A DNA stretch of 64,000 nucleotides from Mycocentrospora acerina (taxonomy: Eukaryota > Ascomycota > Dothideomycetes > Pleosporales), in the NCBI GenBank assembly GCA_022701365.1, contig JAKUHH010000194.1, positions 1 to 64,000 on the forward strand. The letters are read 5' to 3'. Below, piece after piece: positions 1-10,480 of this stretch (the stretch's first letter is position 1; each line of letters starts with the position of its first letter). The position numbers were made by a program, and so were the translations under genes. The notes below the pieces were generated by a model. That model saw only the letters and a list, made by a program, of their open reading frames with translations, had not been told where the DNA came from and searched no databases.

Positions 1-228
1 CCTGAGCTCACTTTGGGGTCCCGGGTTCCCACGTGAACCGTACCGGACATCTATAAAGACCCCGGAGGAGGTCGATGTTACCTGAGGGGAACCGAACCCA
101 TTCGAAGACTAGTATGTATACCTTTACTAAACCCTACCATATATGGTGGCGATTCGTCTATTAAAACAATTGTATAGTATACAAAGACTCTACTTACTTT
201 GTTACGTGAGGTTTGAAGGGTACTTAAA
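1..228 (+). repeat. 3' part of an LTR (family shared with 7212, 10750 and 31155)
   Basis: The last 90 bases (GGCGATTCGTCTATT, then ATAGTATACAAAGACTC and TTACGTGAGG...GGGTACTT) line up with the 3' end of the LTR split around the pogo unit (11150-11170 plus 29007-29068) and with the reversed fragment at 7212-7450. The left end is cut by the window edge. No internal retroelement coding sequence follows, so this is a solo or truncated LTR. The right end near 225-228 is approximate. Confidence 0.65.
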
Positions 229-2052
229 GTTAGCGGCAACAAAATCAAGTTTATGAATTAACTTCAGATCATGAGTTAATACCTGCAATGAAATGCAATG
301 CTGAAAAGTCAATTTTCGACTCACATGGTCATAGTCTGTGTTATTTTTGTGAAGTTGCAACAATACTCTCATTTAACGAAGCGATAGCTCTCAAAATCCC
401 AACATTCATCAAACACATCATTGCAATTTCTACACGCATAGCCAAGTTGCTTACTGGATATTTAAAAAACAAAACATTCTATTTGCTCTGGAAAGGTAAA
501 AAAAAGGCTCTTAATAGATAAGCTGCTGTGTTAGAGCAACGCGGTTGGTGCCAATCAACTGCATGTTTGCAATCTTGGCAAATTACTAGATTTAGTATTC
601 AGCATTCATCATTCGTCAGTCAGTAATATATCGACGCCGAGAGATCAGAAATGCTAGAGAATCTACTTACGGCACCAACGTTTTATGATGACAAGCGACT
701 CATAGTATGGAAACCACTCATAGTGATCATAACAGGACCACTATTGATGGAAATCTTCAGGATCCCCAGCAAATCGTCAATCATTCCTGGTCTTGTCTTC
801 TTATCAAGTCGTCGGGTAGTAAGAGGTGTAATAGATCTCTACGATGACGTCCTTCCCTGCATAGTGAATAACCTAGTGTACCGAAAAAAGGGCCAGCTTT
901 GAGGTTTCTAAAAAGCAAGTCTAATTTTGAGAAGAAGACCAAATTAATTGCTAACTCAAAACAGAAAACTTATCCTGTTATGCGCAGTTTTAAAAAACTT
1001 GCTGCTTATGATTCGTTGCGATCCTTGTGCTTTCATTGGTTGTTTTAGCCTTAAAGAGAAATCACAGCGTTAGCATCATGATTTGACTAAATTGAGATCT
1101 GTGCATGAAATTTGTTTTACTTACTTCAAATGTGAGTTAGAAAACTAACAAGTTAAAAATTAATGAAAGTTTTCTATCTGAACTTATCAATCACGAACTT
1201 GCGAATTTAATTAAAAACAGAATATTAGTGATTATTTCTGAAGAAAACCAAAACTTAAACTATTTATTGACATCAACTGAAAAGTATGAACAATGTTATC
1301 TATTTAAATTAACCTTGTTAGCAAGAATAGGTTAATATTAAATTTCATTGAATTTTGATCAACGTTTATGCATTAACGTGACACTATGTCTTGCCTTAAA
1401 GAAGATCGTTAACCTCAATGTTAAACATTTTAGTGGAAATTGAACAAGCAAGTTAATCTTAAATGCGTCAACTTCATAATGAAATTGAAAAATTAAGTAT
1501 TTAAATTGCTACAGATTATTGTGATCTTATGAGAGTTATTCACAACTAAAAATTCTTTCTTGCCTAAAGTCACATTGCTTACTCAGAGATATACTCGCAA
1601 AATTCATTTGGTTAATACCCTAAGCTTTCCATTTATTGGTTTATCATATTGTGTGGATACTGCCGTTTGCTAGCTCGCCAAGCGCTAATCGTCGCGTCAT
1701 CTTTCAGGGAGGTGTAAGAGCTGATCAGAATTGATTGAGCAATTTAGAACAGTATGGCTGCAGCGAGGGAGATAGAGCTGTAATTTTTTGAAGTTGTAAC
1801 AGATTCCAAACAGTAAATAGTTTCAGTTTTGTCGCCGTAATTATGATTAAAACTTGCCTAACGCTAGCTGCTATCTCCAGTCGAAATTTGATCTAAGAAT
1901 TGCGAATTGATTAAATTTAAGAATCAATTTTCAATCTTAAAGACCAAATAGAACTCTTTGTGTTCGTGTGACAATGAACATTAGAGTAATCTAGCATAGA
2001 TGTGATTTGAGCCTTACAATTAGCAAATCGGACTTCTTGTCATTTCAGACGT
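229..2052. other. AT-rich intergenic stretch, no supported gene
   Basis: Only short ORFs are seen, for example an 83-codon frame at 651-902 (+) with no recognised domain and no neighbouring exon. The only structured item is the membrane-peptide relic at 1014-1074, listed separately. The rest is A/T-rich and looks like decayed repeat sequence. Confidence 0.5.
1014..1074 (+). pseudogene. Relic of a small single-pass membrane peptide family
   Basis: The stretch reads VAILVLSLVVLALKR in one frame. Its DNA (GCGATCCTTGTGCTTTCATT and the following GGTTGTTTT) is nearly identical to the hydrophobic core of the minus-strand peptide at 10385-10480 and similar to that at 51669-51854. No start codon is in frame just upstream, and the frame ends soon after. 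I read it as a third, broken copy of one dispersed family. Function unknown. Confidence 0.45.
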
Positions 2053-2168
2053 GACTTGTTAACGCGCCTACCAATACGACAATGATGCGTCTATCAACGG
2101 GCCCTCCTAGTCTAAATTCAGGGTTAATGCATCATTGCGATAGGTGTTAACAGGCGCGCTAGCAAGTC
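2053..2168. repeat. MITE-like inverted repeat of about 116 bp
   Basis: The left arm (GACTTGTTAACGCGCC..., then CAATGATGC) pairs with the right arm (GCATCATTG..., then GGCGCG..AGCAAGTC) around a central spacer of about 30 bases. The arms are about 40 bp with some mismatches. No ORF lies inside. The form fits a small non-autonomous DNA transposon or a palindromic relic. No target duplication could be assigned with confidence. Confidence 0.6.
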
Positions 2169-2335
2169 TTGTTATAGACGTAACGTCTATCCCTTCGACG
2201 CCAGACACCTGCTGTGTCGGGACAATGCACTCCAACCTCAAAGCTTAAGGGTGATAGAAACTTTCCCAACTTCGAAAATTAGTCTTTAAGGCCAATTTTC
2301 TCGTTTCTATATTCCAGACTGAGGAGGCGAAGTCG

Positions 2336-2400
2336 ACAGCAGCCTACATGATGATGTTGTCCCGCCACAGGGGGTGTCCTGCGTCGAAGGGATAGACGTT
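2336..2400 (+). repeat. Dispersed 65-bp repeat, copy 1
   Basis: The segment starting ACAGCAGCCTACATGATGAT and running through TGTTGTCCCGCCACAG to CGTT is repeated almost unchanged at 55175-55239, in the same orientation. The flanks differ. It may be the terminus of a transposon family, but I do not recognise it. Confidence 0.75.
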
Positions 2401-2414
2401 GCCAGACGTCCCAA

Positions 2415-2450
2415 ACGTGCCGGACGTGCCGGACGTGCCGGAAGTACTGG
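2415..2450 (+). repeat. 9-bp tandem repeat (ACGTGCCGG)
   Basis: Three perfect ACGTGCCGG units are followed by one degenerate unit (AAGTACTGG). The array is GC-rich in an otherwise AT-rich area and lies directly after the dispersed 65-bp repeat, so it may be the subterminal part of the same element. Confidence 0.7.
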
Positions 2451-3679
2451 ATATAGCTTTGACACCGGAAGGCCGTGCAGAACATGGCTGAACGAAAACA
2501 CAGGCGTAGTTGTAGCTAGGCGCACCGACTATACTAACACATGTTCGACGTGCCACCAAGGGTTACTAAATTGGAATCGAGCGGTTGAATAGATTTTACA
2601 GTGGACAGCTCAACATGTGATAAGCTTTAATTAGATTCTTGGCATCGTTTTTTCAGCAAGCATTTAAGACATTTTTTTTCACAAAGCAAGACCCTTAGCT
2701 AATTCAAAGATGTAGTGGTGTTCATTTAAAAGAAAGATAACGTTACCGGCGATTGCGACTTCTTCCTCGCCCCTCAACACTTTCCTGTGGCACTGTCGGC
2801 GGTCAGCTGCCCTGCTATTCTGAAGCAAAAGGGTGTTGAAAGACTAACGAAAAGCAGCTGGCGTGCCCCTTTTCTAACGAATGAAAGAAAATACTGAGCA
2901 GCTTGTGAAACTGCTGCCTCACTGCGTGTTCAAGGACAGGTTGTTGACTGTTGCATGTGATTGTGTAGAGTAAGATTGCGGATGCGAGTGACAGTGAGAT
3001 GGCAATAACTGGTGAAAATACTTTACTTGGTATCACTAATGCAAAGATTAGTTCGTACAAAGATTCCAGTCAAAGCCCATAATACTTTGCGAGAAGTGAC
3101 AACCTAACTTGAAACAATCCAAATAAAAGTGCCAGTAATAAACTTTATAGGTTGTGAACTTGTAAATTCAATCATCATGCCAAGTTAATGTCACTTATCT
3201 CAAAAGTCAAGTCGTGAAAGAAGAAAAATTCAGAGCAGGTAATAAATAAGAGAAAAGGTCCCAACTGCTAGCCCGATGAAACCTTTCAGATATTTGAACT
3301 AACTGAGCCCAGCATTGCGCGTCGACGAACAAGTAAAAAGTCAAGAATCTATCCAAGGGGCACCGTGTTGAGAAGAACTTATACATGGCGAAGAATTATA
3401 GCTAAATAATCAAAGTTTACATGAACGTTAGAATATTTCATACTACTAACTCAAATCCGGTGGCCAAACTGATGACCATCAATCTTCTGGTGCCCCAAGA
3501 GCAATGGACTCAATGACTACTATTCCGGTGATTCATAATAAAACTGCTGAAATTATAGATATATTCTTTGTGCTTATCTTTGCTAGAACGAGTTCAAAAC
3601 TAATGATGATGAACGAGAGGTTTGAAAGATAGTTCGCAGTCTAAAGGTCGAGGATGTTTATATGATCATGTGAATGTCA
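2451..3679. other. No supported gene
   Basis: Short overlapping frames only. An 81-codon minus frame at 2815-3060 includes one hydrophobic stretch but has no partner exon or recognised motif. I see no RNA gene or repeat here. Confidence 0.45.
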
Positions 3680-3800
3680 GAACACAGCTCTATTCCACTA
3701 TGCTGTGCAAGCTAAAAAGGCACCATACTTTTTCATCTGATAGATCCTGAATCATAACAGTACATGTCCTCAGTGTTAACCAATTTATGACAGTGAGTGC
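3680..3800 (+). repeat. Dispersed repeat of about 120 bp, copy 1
   Basis: The run CAGCTCTATTCCACTATGC, GCAAGCTAAAAA, GATCCTGAATCATAACAGTAC, TCCTCAG, TGACAGT matches 7015-7135 in order and orientation, with many substitutions and small gaps. Non-coding; probably two diverged copies of one old repeat. Confidence 0.55.
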
Positions 3801-3989
3801 ATGGTTTGTGTAATATGGTGCGTGAGGTGTTCATATATTAAGCACCCCCATCTGAAATAGAGGTTTGTGACGACTGTGAGGAATCCTTCAAATTTGATGA
3901 TGTAGAACCGTGGAAGGTCTTTTCTTTTAATATCCAAGTCAAGTGCGGAATGACGTTAACAGCAAGTTGTATAGAGGGAATTATCTAGT

Positions 3990-4707
3990 TCATTCAGACA
4001 TCAGTTTATAGAAAGACGGAACAAAACTTACAAGAAACGCGAATTTCGGCTCAAAGAGCTTGCTGAAGAAAACCGAGACCACGATACCATTAATAATAAG
4101 TGGTATAGTGATAGAACTTAGCCTGTACTGTATGTTGTCTTTAAAAGATCTTTTAGATGTGGAGATAAGTTCGGTGTGGCAGTTCCACTGAATCCACGCA
4201 AGAAGAATGACAATAGACAATAACCAACCAAGATACAAGCTAATTGCCGCATCAATATCTGGTTTTAGAGGCGATGAATCGGATATGATGTCCCGCAGAC
4301 AGAGCATGGCGCCTACAACCTGGATGACCATCGTCCCAACGAGGGCTATTGCCCAGTAAAACCATGGCTTACTTTCGTTTTCGAAGAGAACTTTCCGAAC
4401 TTAATAGATCTACATTCTGTCAGCAAAGTCTACATCCGGATTGAACAGAGCTAACCTAAAGGCCTAAAGCATGCACAGACACCAATTCAGATGATGCAAG
4501 CGACAGAAATCCGTAGTCTTTTTTGAAAGATAGCCCTGCGAGAACGAGACACAAAAGGGAAAGACCGACAGTTGCCCACAGAAACCAAGCATGTATGAAA
4601 TATGAGGTGTTGCAGCGTTTGCGCTCGGCCCAACGTTGGTGTAATTCGACAACGATAAGGGAAATACTGAGGGCTATAGGAAGCGAAGATCTCACGTGCA
4701 GGTACAT
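3990..4707 (-). pseudogene. Eroded multi-pass membrane protein gene
   Basis: Two minus-strand frames lie 5' to 3'. The first (4707 to 4456, starting MYLHVRSS) has two hydrophobic helices (SLPIALSISLIVV and WFLWATVGLSLLCLVLAGL). The second (4331 to 3990, open upstream to about 4390 through KVLFENESKPWFYWAIAL) has four more, including AISLYLGWLLSIVILLAWI and ITIPLIINGIVVSVFF. The gap has a possible fungal intron (GTTAGC donor, GCTGAC branch site, TAG or TAAG acceptor near 4395-4445), but an in-frame TAG sits just before the donor. So either the model is wrong or the gene is broken. I recognise no family; it is probably a hypothetical 5-6 TM protein. Confidence 0.4.
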
Positions 4708-4812
4708 GTCGAAGAGGCGGAGTGAAAAAAGGTGAACGGTAGGGCGGTAGGAAGTAGAAAGCCTAGTTTTGAGGGGGGGTGTGCGACGAATGTTCTGCGA
4801 GATGGTCTTCAC

Positions 4813-6502
4813 GATTGCTTTTGCTTAGCACCGGATTCACTGGAAAAAGACCCTCTCCGTATTTCTAAGCGATGTCTCCACTCTACCATTCGCGCGGGAT
4901 TCTTGGAATTTTACCTTAAATTTGGCAGGAAGACCTTTTTAGTCCCGAATCTCCGAGCCCACTCGAGGGCTTAGAAGAAGGAGAGGGAGGCGTCCATCTT
5001 TGATCCGCCAGAGCGATTTTTCCCAAAGATTCATCATGTCACTCAGCCTACCACCCTCTGTCTGTAGCTAGCTTATGTAAAGCGGAAAGTGGTTTTAAAA
5101 GTGTCAGTAGCGTATGTTGTCATCTAAAAAGCACAGCAGTTCTTCGATCCAAAGATGGGTTTCATGGGCGGTGCCATTAGATAAATCGCCCACCCTGAAC
5201 TTTACAAATGAGTCCCGCAATACAAGTTTCCTCTTCAACTCACAGATGTTAGCTTAGTGATTGGTCTTTTCTTTGTCTTTGTTCTAAAGCTAAAAGAGGT
5301 TAGAGTAGCACGAGATCCTTTTAGGCTTAGTTTTACGCTTAGAAACCGATGGCGTTTCCTGGCACGTCCTGATCAATGCACGTCATCCCACGTCTGTTAG
5401 GACCAGTGGTCCCAAATAGCGTGGGGGACATGCCCTATCTCCTAATCTCATATTTTCCCAATCAAAAGAAGCTTATTTTGAGTTTTAGGTCCCGACGAAA
5501 TAGTCTCACACTCGAGATCAACTGCAGTGCTGGATCGTGCGCGGCGCAAAATTGCCATCGCTTGCATCAAAGTCACCCGACATCCCCCATTTCCAAGTGC
5601 ACTTCGTACTGGGTACTTCTAAAGCCCAATTCAAGCTTCTAATATGTTATTCAATTAGTTCTACTAACACAATGTATCCACCGCCTCTATAGACTGACTC
5701 TCAGTCAAGGTGCACATATCGTACTATCGCTTGTCATGCAATCAAGTGCACAATGTACGGTACAATTCTATGTTGATTGTGAACTATGCCACTAATTTGA
5801 CAGTGAACATATTGTCAAAACGTTGATGCTGACAAAAGTTTTTAGCATTTAAGAAAGGTTTTGTCCAACACGTAGTTCGACCTTAGTGATGTCTAAGGAC
5901 TTGGCATCCTATTGCAGCTCTAATGAAGTCAGTATTTAACAAATATATCAAAACTAAGAATGAAAATTGACATCGCCCGTACTGAATTATGTCAAAGCCA
6001 AACCCCAGCTTCTGAAGAGTTATCTGGGCTTGTAGACTGATTTACTAAAGGCAACACATAATTTTTGCGGTAAGTTTAATGTTACCAAATCTAATTGTTG
6101 TACAACTGTATAGGCATGCGACTAATGCCTTACAAACAACAACTGAGATTCAAACACAGAAGTATGATTAAGTATTGCACTACATGGCCACCTAAATCTT
6201 TTGTTGATTGTAGGTCTAATGCTTTCATCCAAGCTGGAAGTATTTCAGGTTGAAAAAGTTAAAAATGACCTACATCACAAAATTTGAGAGAACATCCAGG
6301 AGGAACTCGTTGTATTATTAGGCGTGTAGGACTCGGAGACTATATAGGATCTGAGTGCTCACGTGCTTGCACACTTGCCTGCACACGCGCTCAAACACGT
6401 ACAGGCTGACACAAAATGCCTGCACTATAATAAGATGATTTAAGAATTAGCTATCACGACAATCTGTAGGCAACAGCACTTTTTCAATAATGGCTCATAT
6501 GT
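4813..6502. other. No supported gene
   Basis: Frames at 4732-4974 and 5376-5642 (+) have no recognisable motif and unremarkable composition. The 6340-6420 area has short CACGTGC/CACACGC-type repeats. Nothing else is seen. Confidence 0.45.
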
Positions 6503-6600
6503 GATTGATTGATTCATCGAAGTGCTTTAGCGTCAATAGAGAGCCACCCATAAGGGATGAAAATAGACTAAGCTATAGATTTGTCTTAATCTGTAAATCT
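6503..6600 (-). repeat. 3' end of a LINE copy
   Basis: The plus strand shows GATTGATTGATT, then GTCAATAGAGAGCCACCC, GGGATGA and ACTAAGCTATAG. This is the same order as at the 3' end of the LINE at 56238 and the fragment at 60362. On the minus strand it is a LINE tail ending in (TCAA)n repeats. The match is diverged and short, as expected of a 5'-truncated dead copy. Confidence 0.5.
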
Positions 6601-6887
6601 ATGCATGTAAAATATTAACTTTTTGAATCGCCTTCCTCGCAATTTAGAAAGGAACTGATCTAACAAACGCCTAGATATTTGTGAAGGGGCTGAACACCAG
6701 TCGCGTATTGCAATTTCCTCATCTTTCTACAAGACTATTTCCTTGAATACCAATATTCTTGCCCCATTAAGGGGAAATCCTCTAAGAGGAAGTCCTTGCA
6801 GATCTTAACCAAGATTTAGTTAAGGCCTCTTGTTATTCTAATGTAACAAAAGAGAATTTTGATATCGTCCCGCTACAGGTAGCAATT

Positions 6888-6972
6888 AATCGCTGCTGGA
6901 TTCGAACCGATGCAGCTTCACGCCGTCGGTCAATGGCTAAGGCAGATGTATGACCACTTCCACTAAGCGACC
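6888..6972 (-). tRNA. RIP-worn class II tRNA-like gene (Leu-like) or tRNA-derived relic
   Basis: The minus strand has a perfect A-box (TAGTGGAAGTGG) and perfect B-box (GGTTCGAATCC) at the right spacing. The 7-nt acceptor arms pair (GGTCGCT with AGCGATT), the two end pairs being G-U. Length is 85 nt with an 18-nt variable region, which fits class II (Leu/Ser) size. The anticodon loop would read CTTAGCC (TAG, Leu), but position 37 is C. The T stem has two mismatches explained by G-to-A change; the anticodon stem also has a T-T mismatch that is not. It may be a dead tRNA gene or the head of a tRNA-derived SINE. Isotype is uncertain. Confidence 0.5.
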
Positions 6973-7014
6973 AAAAACGGCCTATATGAAAGATTTGATA
7001 GACTGCTTGTGTGA

Positions 7015-7135
7015 GGACAAAGCTCTATCCCACTGTGCCAAGCAAGCTAAAAAAAAAGGGGTACTATGATCTATCTCGTAATAGACCATGAGATCAAAAG
7101 GTACATTTCCTCAGGTGAAACCACTTCCTGACAGT
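7015..7135 (+). repeat. Dispersed repeat of about 120 bp, copy 2
   Basis: Partner of 3680-3800: AAAGCTCTATCCCACTGTGC, AAGCAAGCTAAAAA, GATCTATC, GGTACAT, TCCTCAG and CTGACAGTC occur in the same order. It lies about 40 bases from the tRNA-like gene, between it and the reversed LTR piece. Confidence 0.55.
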
Positions 7136-7211
7136 CTAGCTTCGCAAGAGATTCCTAAATTAAATCTCAAACCTAATTCATCACTACAGGTCCGCCTTTA
7201 TCTCTCATCTT

Positions 7212-7450
7212 TGAAAGTACCCTTCTCGCTTCATGTTACAAAGTGAGTCGAGTCTTGGTGTAGTATACACGTATATTGATAGAGGAATCTGTAGGACTCA
7301 CTAGAGGTATATATACTGGTCTGAACGTGGTTCGACTTTCCTCAACTGAGCTGGAGTAGCCCCGGAGTTCTCATGAGGACCCGGTACAAAGTCTCTGGGG
7401 ATCCAGGACTCCACGTCTATCCGTGTTGGCCCTTGTCGGGGTGTGTTCCT
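7212..7450 (-). repeat. 3' part of an LTR, reversed
   Basis: Read on the minus strand, it ends ATACGTGTATACTACACC, AAGACTCGACTCACTTTGT, GAAGCGAGAAGGGTACTTTCA. This matches the ends of the LTRs at 1-228 and 29007-29068. The part towards 7450 is diverged and the left limit is approximate. No retroelement internal sequence is attached. Confidence 0.6.
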
Positions 7451-8465
7451 GGCAATCTTTATGAAGTCTGCTTGCTAGCCAAAGTATTCTATTTGAACTT
7501 TCCGAAGGATTTTTACTGCTAGAATTTGAAGCACATTGAAGAAACTGACCAGCACTTTTTTAAGCTATTTATGGCGGATCCATTAGGTATTTTTGTTGAA
7601 TTATGCAATGTAAGAGTAAAACATCAGGACTCAAGTCACATCCGTTCACCGATACGTTGAAGGAAAGAAAAGTGCCGGGGGTAGCTCGAATTTAGAATTT
7701 GTTCTTGATATCATATCTGTACTGTTAACATCGAATTTCTTAAGGTCAAGCTTTATTCACGACGTGTGAGGCCTAAGAGGTCAATTTTTAGGGTCTAAAA
7801 TGTTAGCTTTGCATGTCATACACAGGTTCTCGACTGTAAAGACCTCTTCACCATTTATTTAGATTGTTTGTTACTCCTCATATTCATTTCTTAAATCCGC
7901 AGGCTGATATTAGAAGTTTGAGTGCTTTGATTGGGTGAGGTTCTTGTCAGGGTCTCGTACTTGTCTACATTCAAGGTTTGGTAATCGTGTTCCTGAACAC
8001 AGAACTGACCAGAGTGATAGCTACATCAATGGCAACTAAGGTGAGCTACGTTTCATACTCTTTCACGTCAAACTTGACCTATCTTTTTTCATGTAAGATT
8101 TTTTTCGCAGTTAAAGATACCTTTAAGGCGTTACGAATTTGAGTGAGAAAAATATAAACCGCATCTGTGTCAGCTGTCGATAGGTCGAGACTCAGCTATC
8201 AGGAATCGTCGAGAACAGATTATTGTATAAGGGATATGTCATATGTTCATAGAGACTCAAATTAACAGAAGTAGATCGGTTGCAACAGTACAAAGAAACA
8301 ATGAAGTAATCCGTGCAAGAAAGAGAGTAAATTAGCTTCATCAACTCTGTTCAGGTATATTTCAAGTAAATTTTCAGATACCTAAGATTTAAGCCAAAAA
8401 AGGTGTTGTGAATTAGATATGTCTTGTTTAAAATTTCAGTTCTATTAAGAATTTCACTGTCGTCT
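7451..8465. other. No supported gene
   Basis: AT-rich sequence without an ORF of note on either strand. No repeat or RNA gene recognised. Confidence 0.45.
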
Positions 8466-8741
8466 TCAAGTTGGTACTATACTTATTACGCCCGCTTTTC
8501 TGCAGACGATCACTAATACTTCCAGTGGAATCTTCTCAGCATTCTGGGCCCGTGCAAGGCTTGGAGAGACCACAACATCCATGGCAAAAGGCCTGCAAGT
8601 TGATGCGATAGACGTCCAATAATGAGAAGGATCGCGATCTGCAGGGTTCCTACCTGACTCAGCTTGCAACGCAAGTCAAACAGAGCAACAAACAAGGGCG
8701 CTCTTCCTTGCCTCACTTCCAAGAAATAAGCGTGTGCCATC
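8466..8741 (-). other. In-frame continuation downstream of the F-box-like ORF
   Basis: Minus-strand frames continue here in the same phase as the 8742-9767 gene. After the TAA at 8742-8744 and one more stop, a 67-codon block opens (AESGRNPADRDPSHYW..., ending at 8466) that reads like protein. It could be the original C-terminus of that gene lost to nonsense mutations, or chance. I do not recognise it. Confidence 0.25.
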
Positions 8742-9767
8742 TTAAAGCAACGTGTTAAAGGCCAGGTTCCTGTTCAAGTACGCAACATGGGAACTCATGA
8801 TTGTGTCCAATGTTTCTCTAGACTGATCCTTTACTGGACCCATTAACCATTCTGTAGCATAAAGCTTGTTCTTCAGCGCATCATTCATTACTCTGATATC
8901 CATATGAACCACTGTCCTAGTTGATGATCGATCAGGCTGATTAAATGCAGCTCTTACCATGTTATCGGCATAAAATAGAGTCCTAATTTGATTGGCATTA
9001 GGTTTGGGATCAAAATACCATCCAAACATCAGTCCACCCCTCTCTTGTATATGGCATGCCTTAGTTATAGACAGGGGACACATGAAAGCGGACGTTTTCC
9101 TTGAATACTTTGTGTTCAAGAAAACGAATCTGTTTATGTCGTGATGATCGGTCACGATTGCATCTATACAGGAAAGGAGGCCATTGTTGATATCGTAAAT
9201 TGAATTGCGGTACGCGAGGCCTTCGCGCTTGTCCATCTCTCTGAACCGTCTAGATTCATTCCGTAATAAAAGAACGTCATCGATATCAGGAACAAGAAGT
9301 TCTGGCCTAAGGAGAGAACAATCAGAATAATACGAATAATATGGCTCAAGATTTTCTTCGTTCAGAGAAGAACTAGGCAGGTAACCGCTGAAGGTGTGTG
9401 TATTCATCCACATGTCTAAGTTAGCAGGGGTTTCAACTTCTTGCCTCAGTATAACCAAGAGAAGGATTGTTAGTACTCTGTTTCTGTATTTGAGATTATT
9501 CAAACGCGTTGGATGTTTTATTCGCTGTTGCAGTTCCTCAAGGTCTTTTCCCACTAGAAATATATGGCATCCCAGTTCCAGCATCTCATCAATCCAATTA
9601 CGGTCCAGCACTAACTCTCTATGCAAACGAAAGTATTTTTCCTCTTCTTCAATACTAAGTCCAAGTTTGACGACATAGGCTAGGGAAGCTATGTCTGTGG
9701 GCGTAAGCTCTTCGAAGATTGCATATTTACAAAGTACAGCGCACCACAATTTCCGGAAACCGTCCAT
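8742..9767 (-). CDS. F-box-like hypothetical protein, 341 aa
   Basis: Uninterrupted single-exon frame, one of the few intact genes in the left half. The N-terminus (FEELTPTDIASLAYVVKL, about residues 18-35) looks like a degenerate F-box helix pair. It is followed at residues 50-75 by a LDRNWIDEMLELGCHIFLVG stretch, of a kind I recall from expanded fungal F-box-like families. Such proteins usually act as substrate adaptors of SCF ubiquitin ligases, but the specificity of this one is unknown and the Skp1-binding motif is weak. The middle has an acidic IDDVLLLRNESRR segment. No signal peptide or membrane helix. The ATG at 9767 is the first in frame. Neighbours are non-coding relics, so there is no operon-like context. 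A continuation beyond the stop (see 8466-8741) leaves open that the gene is C-terminally truncated. Confidence 0.6.
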   Translation of the reverse strand: MDGFRKLWCAVLCKYAIFEELTPTDIASLAYVVKLGLSIEEEEKYFRLHRELVLDRNWIDEMLELGCHIFLVGKDLEELQQRIKHPTRLNNLKYRNRVLTILLLVILRQEVETPANLDMWMNTHTFSGYLPSSSLNEENLEPYYSYYSDCSLLRPELLVPDIDDVLLLRNESRRFREMDKREGLAYRNSIYDINNGLLSCIDAIVTDHHDINRFVFLNTKYSRKTSAFMCPLSITKACHIQERGGLMFGWYFDPKPNANQIRTLFYADNMVRAAFNQPDRSSTRTVVHMDIRVMNDALKNKLYATEWLMGPVKDQSRETLDTIMSSHVAYLNRNLAFNTLL

Positions 9768-10384
9768 TTAAGAGAACAAATGAAGGCTGTAATTTTTTTT
9801 TGAAATTCCTACTACAATTCTCCAATTAAACTTCTAATAGTAGAGTAGCGATTAGTTTCAATGAAAAATTGTCGATGATGTAGTTTTGTTCTGATGAATA
9901 ACTTCACAGACAAGTTCACTGTTTCTCAATCTTTACTGTAATTTTTTCGCAGCATAATTCACCACAATTGCCTTAGCAAGACACAAGCTATTGAAGATCA
10001 TATCGTTCTTGTTACTGTGTTACCAGATAACAAATCAATTGATTTAAGCATCATCTAAAAGATCTGCTAATACTACACTTCTCAGTTTAGCAAAGATGTG
10101 ATAGGTAATAATTCTTCACTTAGTTGTAGGTATATGTTAATAATCTCAGAATCACGTTCCATCCCTATGCGGCTTCCTTTCAACCAATCAAATTTAATAC
10201 GAATGTACCGAAGAATGAGCAGTACGACTAAATTGTTTGGTAGAATAACAGTCAATCAAGGTATTGCTGGTAGTTTCCTGGCCACATATTCACTCCTATT
10301 AGCCATAGCCTCTGGTGAAGAGGCGGGCGATAGAGTTATTTGATGATCACGATACAGCTCGATTGGTTTCACGACTTTTTTCAT
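9768..10384. other. No supported gene
   Basis: An 81-codon plus frame at 10098-10343 has no recognised motif and ordinary intergenic composition. Nothing else is seen. Confidence 0.4.
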
Positions 10385-10480
10385 TTAGCGATCACCTCCC
10401 TCTATAAGCGATGAAATCCCCGGTGGGCAGAAAACAACCAATGAAAGCGCAAGGATAGCAAATATCAAGACCTGAAGCAT
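10385..10480 (-). CDS. Short single-pass membrane peptide, possibly partial
   Basis: A 31-codon frame starting MLQVLIFAILALSLVV and ending EGGDR. The frame is open further upstream (KKPNWLKTTSEI precedes the Met), so it may be the last exon of a longer gene. The hydrophobic core and the following PPG match the minus-strand peptide at 51669-51854 (VVVVILALSFVVFGAPG) and the relic at 1014-1074. Conserved positions are I-L-A-L-S-x-V-V-F-x-x-P-G. Function unknown. It may instead be part of a dispersed repeat. Confidence 0.35.
   Translation of the reverse strand: MLQVLIFAILALSLVVFCPPGISSLIEGGDR

Noticed and set aside
2279..2592. Overlapping 68-72 codon ORFs on both strands
   Set aside because: They are produced by the GC-rich 9-bp tandem repeat and the dispersed repeat; no coding signal.
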